From assembly GCA_017984135.1 (NCBI GenBank), contig JAGNZZ010000015.1, positions 1 through 56,836 of the forward strand: a stretch of DNA of 56,836 bases, in the 5' to 3' direction. This stretch comes from Chitinophagales bacterium (lineage in GTDB: Bacteria > Bacteroidota > Bacteroidia > Chitinophagales > JADIYW01). Both the position numbers and the translations under genes were made by a program. The notes below the pieces were generated by a model. That model was not told where the DNA came from, ran no database searches, and was given only the letters and a program-made list of their open reading frames with translations. Below, in pieces: positions 1 through 9,162 of the stretch; within the stretch, counting starts at the first letter, position 1, and each line of letters starts with the position of its first letter.

Positions 1-1382
1 TTTTCCCAATAAAAAAGTTCATTATAAAGTGCCATGGCTTCTTCTCCATCTTTCACTTGGCTTTTTGAAAATTCATTGCGTTGTAACATCGCATTGCCAA
101 TGGCTTTAAGTGAAAAACTACCTTGCTGATTCGGATGATAATAATACATTTCTTTAAAAGGAATTTCGATATCAATAATTCTATTAATTCGTTCTAAAAT
201 ATCTTTCTTGTATTGTGGAAAATCATGCATCATCCTAAATAAAATTCCTTTTTCCATCAGCGTATTAAACACAAGTATTTGCCCTGTATTTTGGGTAGCA
301 TTTAAAAAATGTTCTATAAAATTTATTCTGTCATCACTACCAACTGGTGAAATATAACAAATATGTTTAAGTTCACTTTCTGCACTTTCTTTGTAGTGTA
401 AGGAATACAAAAAAGGAACACGTTCATAAGGTTTTGTATTTTTAAAAATAGGAATGGCAGGTTGAAATGCTTCGATATCAAAATAATAAGCCGGAAATTG
501 CAATGCATTCGTAAATGCTTGCAACCTCTCGACATTTAAGTGTATTTGTTGGGTTTGATAAGATTGAATAATGATGGTTTGTCGTTCATTCAACGTATCT
601 GTTTCATTAATATCAAAAATGGAATGAATGCCTTTCTCTACAAAGTTACTTTTCTCTTGCATCGAAATTCCGGGCAAATACCAAATTGAATTTTGAGGAA
701 TTGTTGCCCAACAATATCCTTGATAATCGCAAGGATATGGCTTTGTGCAATGTGCTCCGATTGGAATATCTGGAATGCATGATTTTTCTAATGTATCAAT
801 CGCAGCATCTATTGTTTTTTCTACAAATGGAATACGTTCAATAATTTCATTTAAAACCGAAGTTGATTTAAAATATTTCGTAACATCCAACGTTTCATCA
901 AACACATATTCATTGTCAATATTTACAATTGAAAAATCTTCTAGATCCAAGCCACTTTTAGTAATGACATAATATTGAATGGCAGCATCCAGCAAGTACG
1001 TATTAGAAATTCTGAATGAACTTTTCACTTCGTGTGCGTACCATTTCCCATTATTAAAAGTCAGCAAATCTAAGGCAACGATAATACCATTGTACTTAAA
1101 AGCAGCTTCATAAATAACAGGAAATTGTTGCTGTATCAATAATTTAGTGGCTGCAATAGAGGCATCATAACTAAATGGATTTGGTGGAGAACAATCTTTC
1201 CCATTAGGAAAAAGTTGATGTGCTAATTTCCCCACACGATGTCCGCGGTCAAATCGTTGTTGCTGAACAGTATCTGGTTTATCACGTAAATTATAATGAT
1301 TTTTATATAGATAAAGCGACTTAGAACATTGTATGCTTCGAATTAATGTGGATTTACTTAATGTGCTTTTCTTCTTTGACAT
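1..1382 (-). CDS. DUF2779 protein with Cas4-like nuclease domain, 3' end cut by window edge
   Basis: The frame opens with ATG at 1382 and runs off the left edge after 460 codons without a stop. Seen: C19 near the N-terminus, H55, E92, D105 and the E118-V-K120 triplet, followed by a Q-Y-Y stretch, then C212, C218 and C224. This is the layout of a Cas4/AddB-type PD-(D/E)XK nuclease with a four-cysteine Fe-S cluster. Further on, near residue 300, a Y-F-D-I-E-A motif begins the DUF2779 part, which resembles a DEDD exonuclease start (D-x-E). Family knowledge: DUF2779 proteins are widespread and uncharacterised; DNA processing or repair is inferred. It is divergent from the barrel gene at 1489, and I see no clear promoter for it in the 106-bp gap. 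Confidence 0.8.
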   Translation of the reverse strand, partial: MSKKKSTLSKSTLIRSIQCSKSLYLYKNHYNLRDKPDTVQQQRFDRGHRVGKLAHQLFPNGKDCSPPNPFSYDASIAATKLLIQQQFPVIYEAAFKYNGIIVALDLLTFNNGKWYAHEVKSSFRISNTYLLDAAIQYYVITKSGLDLEDFSIVNIDNEYVFDETLDVTKYFKSTSVLNEIIERIPFVEKTIDAAIDTLEKSCIPDIPIGAHCTKPYPCDYQGYCWATIPQNSIWYLPGISMQEKSNFVEKGIHSIFDINETDTLNERQTIIIQSYQTQQIHLNVERLQAFTNALQFPAYYFDIEAFQPAIPIFKNTKPYERVPFLYSLHYKESAESELKHICYISPVGSDDRINFIEHFLNATQNTGQILVFNTLMEKGILFRMMHDFPQYKKDILERINRIIDIEIPFKEMYYYHPNQQGSFSLKAIGNAMLQRNEFSKSQVKDGEEAMALYNELFYWE

Positions 1383-1416
1383 TTATTATTTAATCTAATT
1401 TATGCGTATTTATCCT

Positions 1417-1424
1417 TATCTTTG
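1417..1424 (+). promoter_or_regulatory. Bacteroidota -7 element TATCTTTG
   Basis: Exact TAnnTTTG match, 64 bases before the ATG of the barrel gene at 1489. No convincing -33 TTG box is visible. Confidence 0.55.
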
Positions 1425-1488
1425 ATGGAAAGTAAAAATACATGAAGTTTATTTAATTTCATGTTTAATCAGTAATAATATTTTTCTC

Positions 1489-2451
1489 ATGAAACTAATT
1501 AATTTTACAATTCTATTTTTATTTGTTTTATTAACGACTCCGTTAATGGCGCAAAAAGGTGGTAGCATAAGTGCTGGCGTAACACCTGGTTTATCGTATA
1601 TGCTGGCTCAAAACACTTATTTTCTTGCAGAAAACAGTAAAGAGTTAGATTATAAACCAAAATTCAGTTATCATGTGTTTGTTCAAGGTGGATACAATTT
1701 TAAAGAACAACACGGAATCGTTGCATTTGCAAATTTTTGTCAAGAAGGACAAAAATACAAAGATGAATTTAAGTGGAAAAAATATCCTGCATTAATTGGA
1801 ATGCATGAAAAAAATGTAGATTTTAAATACATGGGTTTTGGTGTTCTTTATCGTTTCGCTCCTTTATTGGCCGGACAAAAAGCACATATCAGAGTTAAAG
1901 ACGATCAATTTCATTTTAGAATGAAATTATTGGTTGGTTTTGAAACTGATTTTTTGATAAATGCACAAATGAAATATAAAATTACCAATGCCAGTGGAAA
2001 CACAACCAACATGGGTTATCCAATAGATCCAAGTATTGGAGGATTTCCGGCTTACACGCCTAACCAAAGCGATAATTACAAAGAATATTTTAAAATGATT
2101 CAAGGTGTGGGTGTCATCAAATTTGGATTTGATTATATTTTCAACAATAATATGTACATGGGCTTTGCCTTAGAAACAAAAATCGGGTTAAATGACATTA
2201 ATGCTTCTAACTTTAAAGTGCATCCTGATTATAAAAAATCGAAAAATTATTTTTTAGGCTTAAATGTGGAGATTGGTTATAACTTTCAAAAGGCTAAAAT
2301 GCAAGCTAACAAAGATAAGAAAAATGCATCCAAGGTTGCTGCTCCAAAACCGGCAAAAGTGAAACCACCCGGAATTGACATGAACAAAAAAGTGGATCAA
2401 GTAGATAAAGCAACAAAGAAAAGATTGGGCGTTAAAAATAAATACGAATAG
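1489..2451 (+). CDS. Secreted outer-membrane beta-barrel-like protein
   Basis: 320 aa. The N-terminus has a basic start, a hydrophobic core and a T-P-L-M-A-Q cleavage region typical of signal peptidase I sites in this phylum. The mature part has alternating aromatic/polar strands (for example F-K-Y-M-G-F-G-V-L-Y), glycine-rich turns and a strand near residue 255 (F-L-G-L-N-V-E-I-G-Y), as in porin-like barrels. Odd: the last 50 or so residues form a Lys/Ala/Pro-rich tail instead of ending on an aromatic strand, so the tail may sit in the periplasm. I do not recognise a specific family. It is monocistronic, with a promoter motif at 1417 and a strong terminator at 2476. Confidence 0.7.
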   Translation: MKLINFTILFLFVLLTTPLMAQKGGSISAGVTPGLSYMLAQNTYFLAENSKELDYKPKFSYHVFVQGGYNFKEQHGIVAFANFCQEGQKYKDEFKWKKYPALIGMHEKNVDFKYMGFGVLYRFAPLLAGQKAHIRVKDDQFHFRMKLLVGFETDFLINAQMKYKITNASGNTTNMGYPIDPSIGGFPAYTPNQSDNYKEYFKMIQGVGVIKFGFDYIFNNNMYMGFALETKIGLNDINASNFKVHPDYKKSKNYFLGLNVEIGYNFQKAKMQANKDKKNASKVAAPKPAKVKPPGIDMNKKVDQVDKATKKRLGVKNKYE

Positions 2452-2475
2452 AAATTCGGGAACTCATAAAATCGG

Positions 2476-2504
2476 CGGTTGAACTAAAATTCAACCGTTT
2501 TTTT
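2476..2504 (+). terminator. Rho-independent terminator after the barrel gene
   Basis: Perfect 8-bp stem CGGTTGAA/TTCAACCG with loop CTAAAA, followed directly by seven T residues. It lies 24 bases after the stop of the plus-strand gene and touches the convergent murB stop. Confidence 0.85.
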
Positions 2505-3525
2505 ATTGTATTTGGTTCACTTCCATTTCTAGATGAATCCCAAATTTCTTTTTAACGGTTTGCTGTACATTTTGGGCATGTTGCCAAATTTCATGGCCTT
2601 TTGCATTGCCATAATTAACAATCACCAAAGCTTGTTTTGAATGATTTCCAGTATTTCCAATTCGCTTGCCTTTCCAGCCACATTGCTCAATTAACCAAGC
2701 CGCCGGAATTTTAAAATGACCATTCGGCAAGTTATACTTAGGCATTGTTGGATATTGCTGAGTGAGTTCTGTTACGATCGAGGATTCCACTTCCGGATTT
2801 TTAAAAAAACTACCTGCATTGCCTAACACATTTGGATCTGGTAATTTACTTTGACGTATAAAAATAACTGCATCGGAAATATCTTGAATATTTGGAGTAT
2901 GAATATTTTTCGCTTCTAAAACTTTTTGAATGTCACCGTAAGCACTATTTATTACTGGATGTTTTGATAATTTCAATGTAACAGAATAAATAAAAAATTT
3001 ATCTTTTAATTGTCGTTTAAAAATACTTTCTCTATATCCGAATGCACACGCTTCTTTATTAAAAATTTGCATAGTCGCATTTCCAATATCAATGGCAGTG
3101 AGTTGTTCAAAAACATCTTTTAGTTCTACTCCATACGCACCAATATTTTGCATGGGTGCAGCGCCTACTGTTCCCGGAATTAATGACATGTTTTCAATAC
3201 CACCAAAATTATTGGAAACGGCAAATAAGACTAAATCATGCCAAGTAGTACCAGAATTGGCTTTAATCCAAACGTGCTGTTCGTCTTCCTTGCTAATTTC
3301 AATTCCTTTAATTTTATTTAAAATAACCAAGCCATCAAAAGCGGAACAAAACAAAATATTACTACCACCACCAATGAACAAATATCTTGAAAAATGATGC
3401 AATTTATTATGAATCAAATATTTCAATTCATCCAATGTTTGCACACAACAAAAATGTGCGGCGTTCACATCTATATTAAAGGTGTTGTATTGTTTTAATG
3501 AAATATTTTCTTTAATTGAAATCAT
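2503..3525 (-). CDS. murB: UDP-N-acetylenolpyruvoylglucosamine reductase MurB
   Basis: 340 aa. Catalyses the NADPH-dependent reduction that completes UDP-MurNAc in cytoplasmic peptidoglycan precursor synthesis. Seen: the FAD-binding G-G-G-S-N motif at residues 52-56, I-P-G-T-V-G-A-A-P-M-Q-N-I-G-A-Y-G-V-E, Y-R-E-S (catalytic Arg), L-G-N-A-G-S-F-F-K-N-P (proton-donor Ser) and the C-terminal L-E-M-E-V with the catalytic Glu. The length and the retained C-terminal domain fit the E. coli-like type I enzyme. It starts 20 bp after the stop of the TPR gene on the same strand and is probably co-transcribed with it. Confidence 0.95.
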   Translation of the reverse strand: MISIKENISLKQYNTFNIDVNAAHFCCVQTLDELKYLIHNKLHHFSRYLFIGGGSNILFCSAFDGLVILNKIKGIEISKEDEQHVWIKANSGTTWHDLVLFAVSNNFGGIENMSLIPGTVGAAPMQNIGAYGVELKDVFEQLTAIDIGNATMQIFNKEACAFGYRESIFKRQLKDKFFIYSVTLKLSKHPVINSAYGDIQKVLEAKNIHTPNIQDISDAVIFIRQSKLPDPNVLGNAGSFFKNPEVESSIVTELTQQYPTMPKYNLPNGHFKIPAAWLIEQCGWKGKRIGNTGNHSKQALVIVNYGNAKGHEIWQHAQNVQQTVKKKFGIHLEMEVNQIQ

Positions 3526-3545
3526 CTTTAATTTTATCTATTAAT

Positions 3546-5018
3546 TTATTTTCCCAATCTATTTAATCCGGCTTTTGCTTCTGCGTCAATGCTGTCTGCA
3601 TATTCATCTTTAACCAATGTAAGTGCTTTTTTATAATACAAAACCGCATTATTCGGCTTCTTCGATTTTTCAAAAATTTGCGCAATTTTTATACAAGCAT
3701 TCGCTGCTAAATATGAATCTATTTGCTCTCCTTTTTGAATGGCAATTAAGTAATTTTTTATCGCATCTGTATCTTTATTTAATTCATCTAAAATACGTGC
3801 TTTTCGATAATAATATTCCACTTTATCAAATGTTCTTGTCAATTGATTGATTGAAATATTTTGCATAATAGTCAATGCTTTTTCATATTGGTTACCATCA
3901 AACAAAACACGTGCTTTTAATAATTCTTTATTGGGTATAATTTTTTTTTCTGCTTCTTTTTGGGCAGATTTATCTTCATCTGTCGGTGCATCTTTCAACA
4001 AAAGAATTTCTTGCATATTTTTTTTGTACAATGCCACATCACCTTTCATTAAATAATACCAAGCTAATTTTCTATAGGCTTCTTTTTGATACGAACGTCC
4101 TTTGTTTTGAGTAATAAACTTTTGAAGCGATACATCCGCTGATTCGTCTAATGCATTCAATTTTGCACTACCTAATAAAAAATCCAAAAAAGGAAATGAA
4201 TAATATTCATTTCCGCTAGGTTTATCGGATAAGATAGAGATTACTTGATCATTTTTGCCAGTGTGTGATGCCACTGTGGCTGCGATAAAATAATTTAATA
4301 AATTATCTCCTAATGTAATTTCTGTTTTATCTATCATGTTCCATGCATTTGTTTCATCTTTTTTTAGATGCAACAGTAACAACGTATAAAGTATAATCGT
4401 TTCTTCTTTAAATTGAAAATTTTCATCTTGCAACACGCTGTTCAGTTCTTTCAATCCAACTTCAATGGTGCCTTTAAACCCTAATAGTTTGGCTCCAAAT
4501 TTATATTTATCAGGAATAGCACCAAAAATGGTATGCAACAATCCTAAACTCTTTATATTGGGCTTAAATTCTGGATATTTTTTTTGATTTTCTTGCAACA
4601 TGGAATGTGCTTTTTTTATTTCAAAGATGGCGCTGATATTGTCTCCAAACTTTAATTTACAAAATGCCCATTGCAAATGCATATCTGCTTGAGTGTATAA
4701 ATAATAAGGTGAATTGGCTTTGGCACTTTTCAACTTACTTAGGCGTTTTTCCACTTTGGGTGCAATCGAATTGTATAATGCTTTGTTATCATTTACAAAT
4801 AACTTTAAAAAATCGGCATAATTCTCAATAAAATAAGGCATATAGTTCGATGCATTATTTTTTTTCTCCTTTTCTAGAAGTTGAATCCCTTCATTCAATT
4901 TTAGTTTAAAAATAGATTGATAGGCTAGTTTACAATTGGCATTAAATTCCAAATTTTGGGCTGATAAATACAAAATATTTATCATCAAAACAGTAAGTAT
5001 AAATTTGGGTAAATGCAT
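3546..5018 (-). CDS. Secreted tetratricopeptide-repeat protein
   Basis: 490 aa with an N-terminal hydrophobic signal segment ending in L-S-A-Q. Most of the chain is helical. TPR-like units are clear in the last 130 residues (A-R-V-L-F-D-G-N-Q-Y-E-K-A-L, then Y-Y-Y-R-K-A-R-I-L-D-E-L-N-K-D-T-D-A-I, then A-N-A-C-I-K-I-A-Q-I-F-E-K). The first 250 residues have weaker helical repeats. It is probably periplasmic and mediates protein contacts; no enzymatic motif is visible. It heads a two-gene unit with murB, which suggests but does not prove an envelope role. Confidence 0.75.
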   Translation of the reverse strand: MHLPKFILTVLMINILYLSAQNLEFNANCKLAYQSIFKLKLNEGIQLLEKEKKNNASNYMPYFIENYADFLKLFVNDNKALYNSIAPKVEKRLSKLKSAKANSPYYLYTQADMHLQWAFCKLKFGDNISAIFEIKKAHSMLQENQKKYPEFKPNIKSLGLLHTIFGAIPDKYKFGAKLLGFKGTIEVGLKELNSVLQDENFQFKEETIILYTLLLLHLKKDETNAWNMIDKTEITLGDNLLNYFIAATVASHTGKNDQVISILSDKPSGNEYYSFPFLDFLLGSAKLNALDESADVSLQKFITQNKGRSYQKEAYRKLAWYYLMKGDVALYKKNMQEILLLKDAPTDEDKSAQKEAEKKIIPNKELLKARVLFDGNQYEKALTIMQNISINQLTRTFDKVEYYYRKARILDELNKDTDAIKNYLIAIQKGEQIDSYLAANACIKIAQIFEKSKKPNNAVLYYKKALTLVKDEYADSIDAEAKAGLNRLGK

Positions 5019-5072
5019 TTGATTTCAGAACTTAAAATTAGCATTTTAAGAAAGAATAAAGAATTATAGTTT

Positions 5073-5080
5073 TAATTTTG
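5073..5080 (+). promoter_or_regulatory. Bacteroidota -7 element TAATTTTG
   Basis: Exact TAnnTTTG match 14 bases before the ATG at 5095, implying a very short leader. Confidence 0.5.
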
Positions 5081-5094
5081 TAAAAAAAACAGAC

Positions 5095-5769
5095 ATGAAA
5101 CAACGAATATTGTTTATTTTATTGACATGTATGTTGCAAACGCTTCATGCACAAGAAGACATTGTTATCGATTTAGATTCGATTAAGAATATTAAAACCA
5201 CTCGGTATTCTTCAATAAATGAAGTGGGCGCAAACATTCATGTTGCCGGAAAATTGATACAGAAATTTCCCAACAATACGATAAAAAAGAATGTTGGCAT
5301 CGACAAGCCTGATTTTATGTTTCGAACAGTACATGGTGCTTTAATACGTCCATCGTTTTTTATCGGTGCTGGTGCTGGAATTGATTTCAGACCGAATGGC
5401 ACCAACGGACCAAACTATTATTCTTTCACATTTCCTATTTTTGCAGAATTTAGAGAATATTTTTTATCCGGTGATTTTAATATTTTTCTTTCACAACGCA
5501 TTGGTGGTGCTTTCCATATTGAATCGTATATTCCATCGTCAAACAATAAGAGTAGCGCATCCGGAGCATTTGGTGAATTTATGATTGGTGGACGATATGT
5601 AACACGTGGCAAAAAGATAGCCATTCATTTTGGTGTTGGCTACCGATTGCAACATTTACAACACAAAGTAGATGTTGTTGAAACAGGCATTAATGGTCAA
5701 TATTATCATGATGTACCTGAAATTAGTATCAAACATTATGTGCCGATAACAATAGGAATTACGTACTAA
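5095..5769 (+). CDS. Small outer-membrane beta-barrel-like protein
   Basis: 224 aa. The signal peptide ends L-H-A-Q. The mature protein has repeated strand-turn patterns such as F-F-I-G-A-G-A-G-I-D-F and G-E-F-M-I-G-G-R-Y-V and ends on a strand (H-Y-V-P-I-T-I-G-I-T-Y), the usual C-terminal aromatic of outer-membrane barrels. No named family is recognised. Its stop overlaps the convergent batE stop by 4 bp. Confidence 0.65.
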   Translation: MKQRILFILLTCMLQTLHAQEDIVIDLDSIKNIKTTRYSSINEVGANIHVAGKLIQKFPNNTIKKNVGIDKPDFMFRTVHGALIRPSFFIGAGAGIDFRPNGTNGPNYYSFTFPIFAEFREYFLSGDFNIFLSQRIGGAFHIESYIPSSNNKSSASGAFGEFMIGGRYVTRGKKIAIHFGVGYRLQHLQHKVDVVETGINGQYYHDVPEISIKHYVPITIGITY

Positions 5770-6518
5770 ATAAATTTCAATGTTGCTATTTGTATCCAAC
5801 CAATTTTGTCATTTGGTAATTTTATTTTACACCAATTTTTATCAGTATCTAAAATCTGAACTTTTGTTCCGGCAATAATTAATACGCTAGAAATGGATTG
5901 TTCAACTGGTGATTTATGTAAATAGCTATTTGATTGCATAAGGATTGCAAAATCATTTCGGTATTCACTTTTATAAGTAGTATAAGTAAAATAGGCAAAT
6001 ACAATTGAGGTAAAGCAGCAAAACAAACCAAGCTTAAAAGCCCATTTTTTATTTAGGAAAAAATAGATTGCTAACAGTATGGAAGTAAGCCAAAATGCCA
6101 CTATTAAATAGATACTCCACGATGTAGAAGATTTTGTGTGTGCAAATCCTTTAATTTTTTTAGAAACAAAAAACTCTTTACTGAATTCTATTTTGTTAAA
6201 TATTTTATTGTTGGTATGTTCTATATTATGTAAAATATGTGCATTGTCTGGCTGCAACTTCTTCGCTTTTTCATAATATAAAATTGACTGTGGAAATTGT
6301 TTTAAATGAAAATACGTATTGCCAAGGTTATAATACACATTCACGTTGTTTTTATCTTTATTAAGAATTAATAGATACAGTTTTTCTGCTTCTTCATATT
6401 GTTTGTTCTTATAATAAACATTGGCTGTTTGAAACAAATCTTTTAGATTTTGTGTATAGATGTTTTCTATCAAAATGAAGAATATAAAAAACAATATGTA
6501 CGTTTTATTTTTTTTCAT
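5766..6518 (-). CDS. batE: BatE: TPR and SH3-like protein of the Bat operon
   Basis: 250 aa. Order: signal/anchor segment (residues 1-22), two TPR units (F-Q-T-A-N-V-Y-Y-K-N-K-Q-Y-E-E-A, then V-Y-Y-N-L-G-N-T-Y-F-H-L-K-Q), two membrane helices around residues 135-180, and a C-terminal bacterial SH3 fold (G-T-K-V-Q-I-L-D ... N-W-C-K-I-K-L-P ... I-G-W-I-Q). In this family BatE is the last member of the aerotolerance operon and probably scaffolds the membrane complex. The ATG overlaps the batD TGA (ATGA), a sign of translational coupling. Confidence 0.85.
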   Translation of the reverse strand: MKKNKTYILFFIFFILIENIYTQNLKDLFQTANVYYKNKQYEEAEKLYLLILNKDKNNVNVYYNLGNTYFHLKQFPQSILYYEKAKKLQPDNAHILHNIEHTNNKIFNKIEFSKEFFVSKKIKGFAHTKSSTSWSIYLIVAFWLTSILLAIYFFLNKKWAFKLGLFCCFTSIVFAYFTYTTYKSEYRNDFAILMQSNSYLHKSPVEQSISSVLIIAGTKVQILDTDKNWCKIKLPNDKIGWIQIATLKFI

Positions 6519-8371
6519 TTTTCATTTTTTTTCAATTCATCTTCTAAGTCAACAATTAACTCGATGGCTTTTTCATACGTTTGCTGCATTGCCATTTCTT
6601 GTCCGACAGGCGAAAACAAAGCTTGCTCACAAGTGTTCAGTGTTGTTTTAACATCTACAATTTTTGAATGTTGCACATTTCTAAATTGCAATCTATCGGC
6701 AATGTTTTCTTTAGACAATTCGCTTTGTGGAATAACTAATTTATCGGATAAATAATGCCATAATGCGCGAATGACTTCATTGTAAAATCCTTGTTCATTT
6801 TTTTGATATAATAATTTTTTAGCCATCGACATCCGTTTTAAGGCGATAGCATTTGCTTTTTTTCTTCGCATCAACAACAATTCCGTATCCGAATAATCTC
6901 GTGTTCTAAAAATAAATGAAAGAATAATTATCAAAGTAGGCATAGCAATTAAGCCCCAAAAGGTATTGCTTCTCACAAAATTTTTATGTTGTAAATATTG
7001 CTGTTTGATGCCATAAATACTACGTGGTTTATCCTTTTTTTCTCGCTTAAAAAAATTAGCTACATTCACACTTATTTTTGCATTTCCACTAACAGTTATG
7101 GTTGTTTCAGGTAAAATAAATTTCACATAATCCTGCTTATCTACATCAAAATAGGCAAATTCATATTTAGGCAATTTAAAGGTGCCACCATCTTGAGGAA
7201 TTAAAATATATTCGAATGATTTAACACCTGTAACCTCGTTTCCATTATTTTTGTAGTCGTCTTTTGCTTTAGGTTCATAGGCTTCAAATTCGTCAGGAAA
7301 TTCTAATTTTGGTGCCGTAATCAGTTTTAAATTTCCTGTTCCTTTGTAAGTAATCTTTAAAGAAATAGGTTCATCAACATTTACTTTTGTTTTATCATAT
7401 TCTGCATTAAAAGAAAATTTGCCCACTGCACCATTGAATGTATTTGGTTTATTTTTTTCGGGTAATGGTTTTACCGTTAATGCAATTGCATTACTTTTAA
7501 ATTTATATTCAAATGGTTCAAAACCCAAGTAAACATTGGCAGAAAGTTCCATTGGTTCGATAGAAATATTTCCAGTGTTTTGTGGAAATAACGTAATGCG
7601 TTTCACTTCCAATGTTTGATATTCAACTCCATTAAGACGTTCTACTTTTGGTTCTTGTTGTTCGGGCAAAATAAACTCTTCGCTCAAAAAACCATTAAAA
7701 CTTGGCATCTTCGTAGCTACAATTCCATTGCAAGTTACGCGAGAATAGATTTTATACGACAGCGTGGTTTGTTCACCTTGGTAAATGCTTGTTTTTGCAG
7801 GTGTTACTTTTACTAATAAATTTTTTGATAAGTATTGTTTAATTTCTTCTTCTGTATAAGCTGGTTGTTGAAATTGCTGCATCATTTGTCGTTGCATTTC
7901 TTCCATTTCATCCATCATGGATTGAAAGGGATCGTTGCTGCGTCTTCGTTCTTGAGCAGCAACTACCTGAATGTTTACGCTGTTTGATTTCATTTCTTTA
8001 CCACTAATGATTGCCGTTGCAGAAGCAATCACAAATGCACCTTGTTTATTGGGTTTGAGCGTATAGGTTAATGTTGTTGACTTGGAAACTCTTCCATTAA
8101 TAATGGAAATATTATTGCCTTGTGATGGACCATATACTTCAAAACCATCAAATTTAGGTGGCGTAAATGAAGATGCTTTTCCACCTTCGATAGTGTAGGT
8201 TAGATCAACAGTATAATTTAATGGAACTTGGTTATAATCCACGGAAGCAGTGAATTGTTGTGCATAGATATTAGAATAAGGAAATAAAAAAATGAATGTA
8301 ATTAATAAAAAATACACATAAGATTTTAGAAACTTATTACTTAATATTTTATGTTTAGCATTTGTTTGCAT
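6515..8371 (-). CDS. batD: BatD: large membrane-anchored Ig-like protein
   Basis: 618 aa from the ATG at 8371. A longer frame begins at a TTG at 8377, but the ATG gives a 1-nt TAATG overlap with the batC stop and is preferred. The N-terminus is a signal helix. It is followed by repeated Ig-like beta domains (early T-Y-T-I-E-G-G-K; later K-P-N-K-Q-G-A-F and I-P-Q-D-G-G-T-F), a Met/Gln-rich linker near residue 150, a membrane helix around residue 490 and a cytoplasmic helical tail. BatD of the oxygen-tolerance family is periplasmic with a C-terminal anchor; its molecular function is unproven. It ends in an ATGA overlap with batE. Confidence 0.88.
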   Translation of the reverse strand: MQTNAKHKILSNKFLKSYVYFLLITFIFLFPYSNIYAQQFTASVDYNQVPLNYTVDLTYTIEGGKASSFTPPKFDGFEVYGPSQGNNISIINGRVSKSTTLTYTLKPNKQGAFVIASATAIISGKEMKSNSVNIQVVAAQERRRSNDPFQSMMDEMEEMQRQMMQQFQQPAYTEEEIKQYLSKNLLVKVTPAKTSIYQGEQTTLSYKIYSRVTCNGIVATKMPSFNGFLSEEFILPEQQEPKVERLNGVEYQTLEVKRITLFPQNTGNISIEPMELSANVYLGFEPFEYKFKSNAIALTVKPLPEKNKPNTFNGAVGKFSFNAEYDKTKVNVDEPISLKITYKGTGNLKLITAPKLEFPDEFEAYEPKAKDDYKNNGNEVTGVKSFEYILIPQDGGTFKLPKYEFAYFDVDKQDYVKFILPETTITVSGNAKISVNVANFFKREKKDKPRSIYGIKQQYLQHKNFVRSNTFWGLIAMPTLIIILSFIFRTRDYSDTELLLMRRKKANAIALKRMSMAKKLLYQKNEQGFYNEVIRALWHYLSDKLVIPQSELSKENIADRLQFRNVQHSKIVDVKTTLNTCEQALFSPVGQEMAMQQTYEKAIELIVDLEDELKKNEK

Positions 8372-9162
8372 TACCAATCTTTTTGCACTTTTGCTTTTTT
8401 AGTTTCCCCTTTTTCTTTGGACAATTTTTGTTGCACCTTACCTTCTTCTGCACTCATGGCTTCTAATAATTTTTCGACTTGCTCTTTGCTCATTTGTCCA
8501 GGTGGAGCTTGTTGATTTTGAGCACCTTGTTGATTTTGATTATTTTTATTCTGATTATTTTTATTCTGATTTTGTTGATTCTTATCGTTTTTATTGTCTT
8601 TGTTCTCCTTATTATTTTTATTATCCTTATTGTTTTTATTCTCGTTATTTTTATTCTTTTTAATTTTTGCCAATGCCATCATTAAATTATACTTAACATC
8701 TACATCTTTCGGATTTAATTTTAAAGATTCTTTATACGCTTTGGCGCTTTCTTCATATTTTTCTTGTTTATAAAAAATATTTCCAGTGTTATAAAAGGCA
8801 CGTGCTTTGATATCAGAATTTAGAGCTGCTTTTGAAACAGCATCAAACATATCTTTTGATTTATCCAATTCATTGAGTCTATAAAAAGCATCGCCTTGAT
8901 TAAAATAAGCACGTACATCTTTGGGTGCTAACTGCAATGCTTTTGCATAACTTTCTGTGGCATTGTTGTATTTTTGATTTTTATATAATTTATTGCCTTC
9001 CCGTAAAAATTGATTTGCAGTTTGAGCTGCTGCACTTTTGGCTTTTGTAACCATAAACAAAACGATAGCAATTTTAACTAAAAACTTTATCACACCTAAA
9101 ACGATAAATAATGTTTTATGTTTATGTATAAATGCTTTGATATGTTCAATTTTATTTTTCAT
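8371..9162 (-). CDS. batC: BatC: TPR protein with Asn/Lys-rich low-complexity linker
   Basis: 263 aa. One membrane helix at residues 19-40, then three TPR units (E-G-N-K-L-Y-K-N-Q-K-Y; Y-F-N-Q-G-D-A-F-Y-R-L; Y-N-T-G-N-I-F-Y-K-Q-E-K-Y). A run of about 50 residues that is almost only Asn, Lys, Gln and Asp follows, then a conserved C-terminal segment (M-S-K-E-Q-V-E-K-L-L-E-A-M). The start overlaps the batB stop by 11 bp and the stop overlaps batD by one base. The low-complexity part is encoded by near-repeats of AAN codons and may vary in length between strains. Confidence 0.85.
   Translation of the reverse strand: MKNKIEHIKAFIHKHKTLFIVLGVIKFLVKIAIVLFMVTKAKSAAAQTANQFLREGNKLYKNQKYNNATESYAKALQLAPKDVRAYFNQGDAFYRLNELDKSKDMFDAVSKAALNSDIKARAFYNTGNIFYKQEKYEESAKAYKESLKLNPKDVDVKYNLMMALAKIKKNKNNENKNNKDNKNNKENKDNKNDKNQQNQNKNNQNKNNQNQQGAQNQQAPPGQMSKEQVEKLLEAMSAEEGKVQQKLSKEKGETKKAKVQKDW
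8509..8665. repeat. Low-complexity AAN-codon tract inside batC
   Basis: Imperfect repeats of TTATTTTTATTCTGA-like units on the plus strand, encoding the Asn/Lys/Gln linker. The antisense frame across it is a by-product. Confidence 0.75.

Noticed and set aside
8479..8685. Hydrophobic Leu/Ile frame opposite batC
   Set aside because: Arises from the antisense of the Asn/Lys repeat tract, not a membrane protein.
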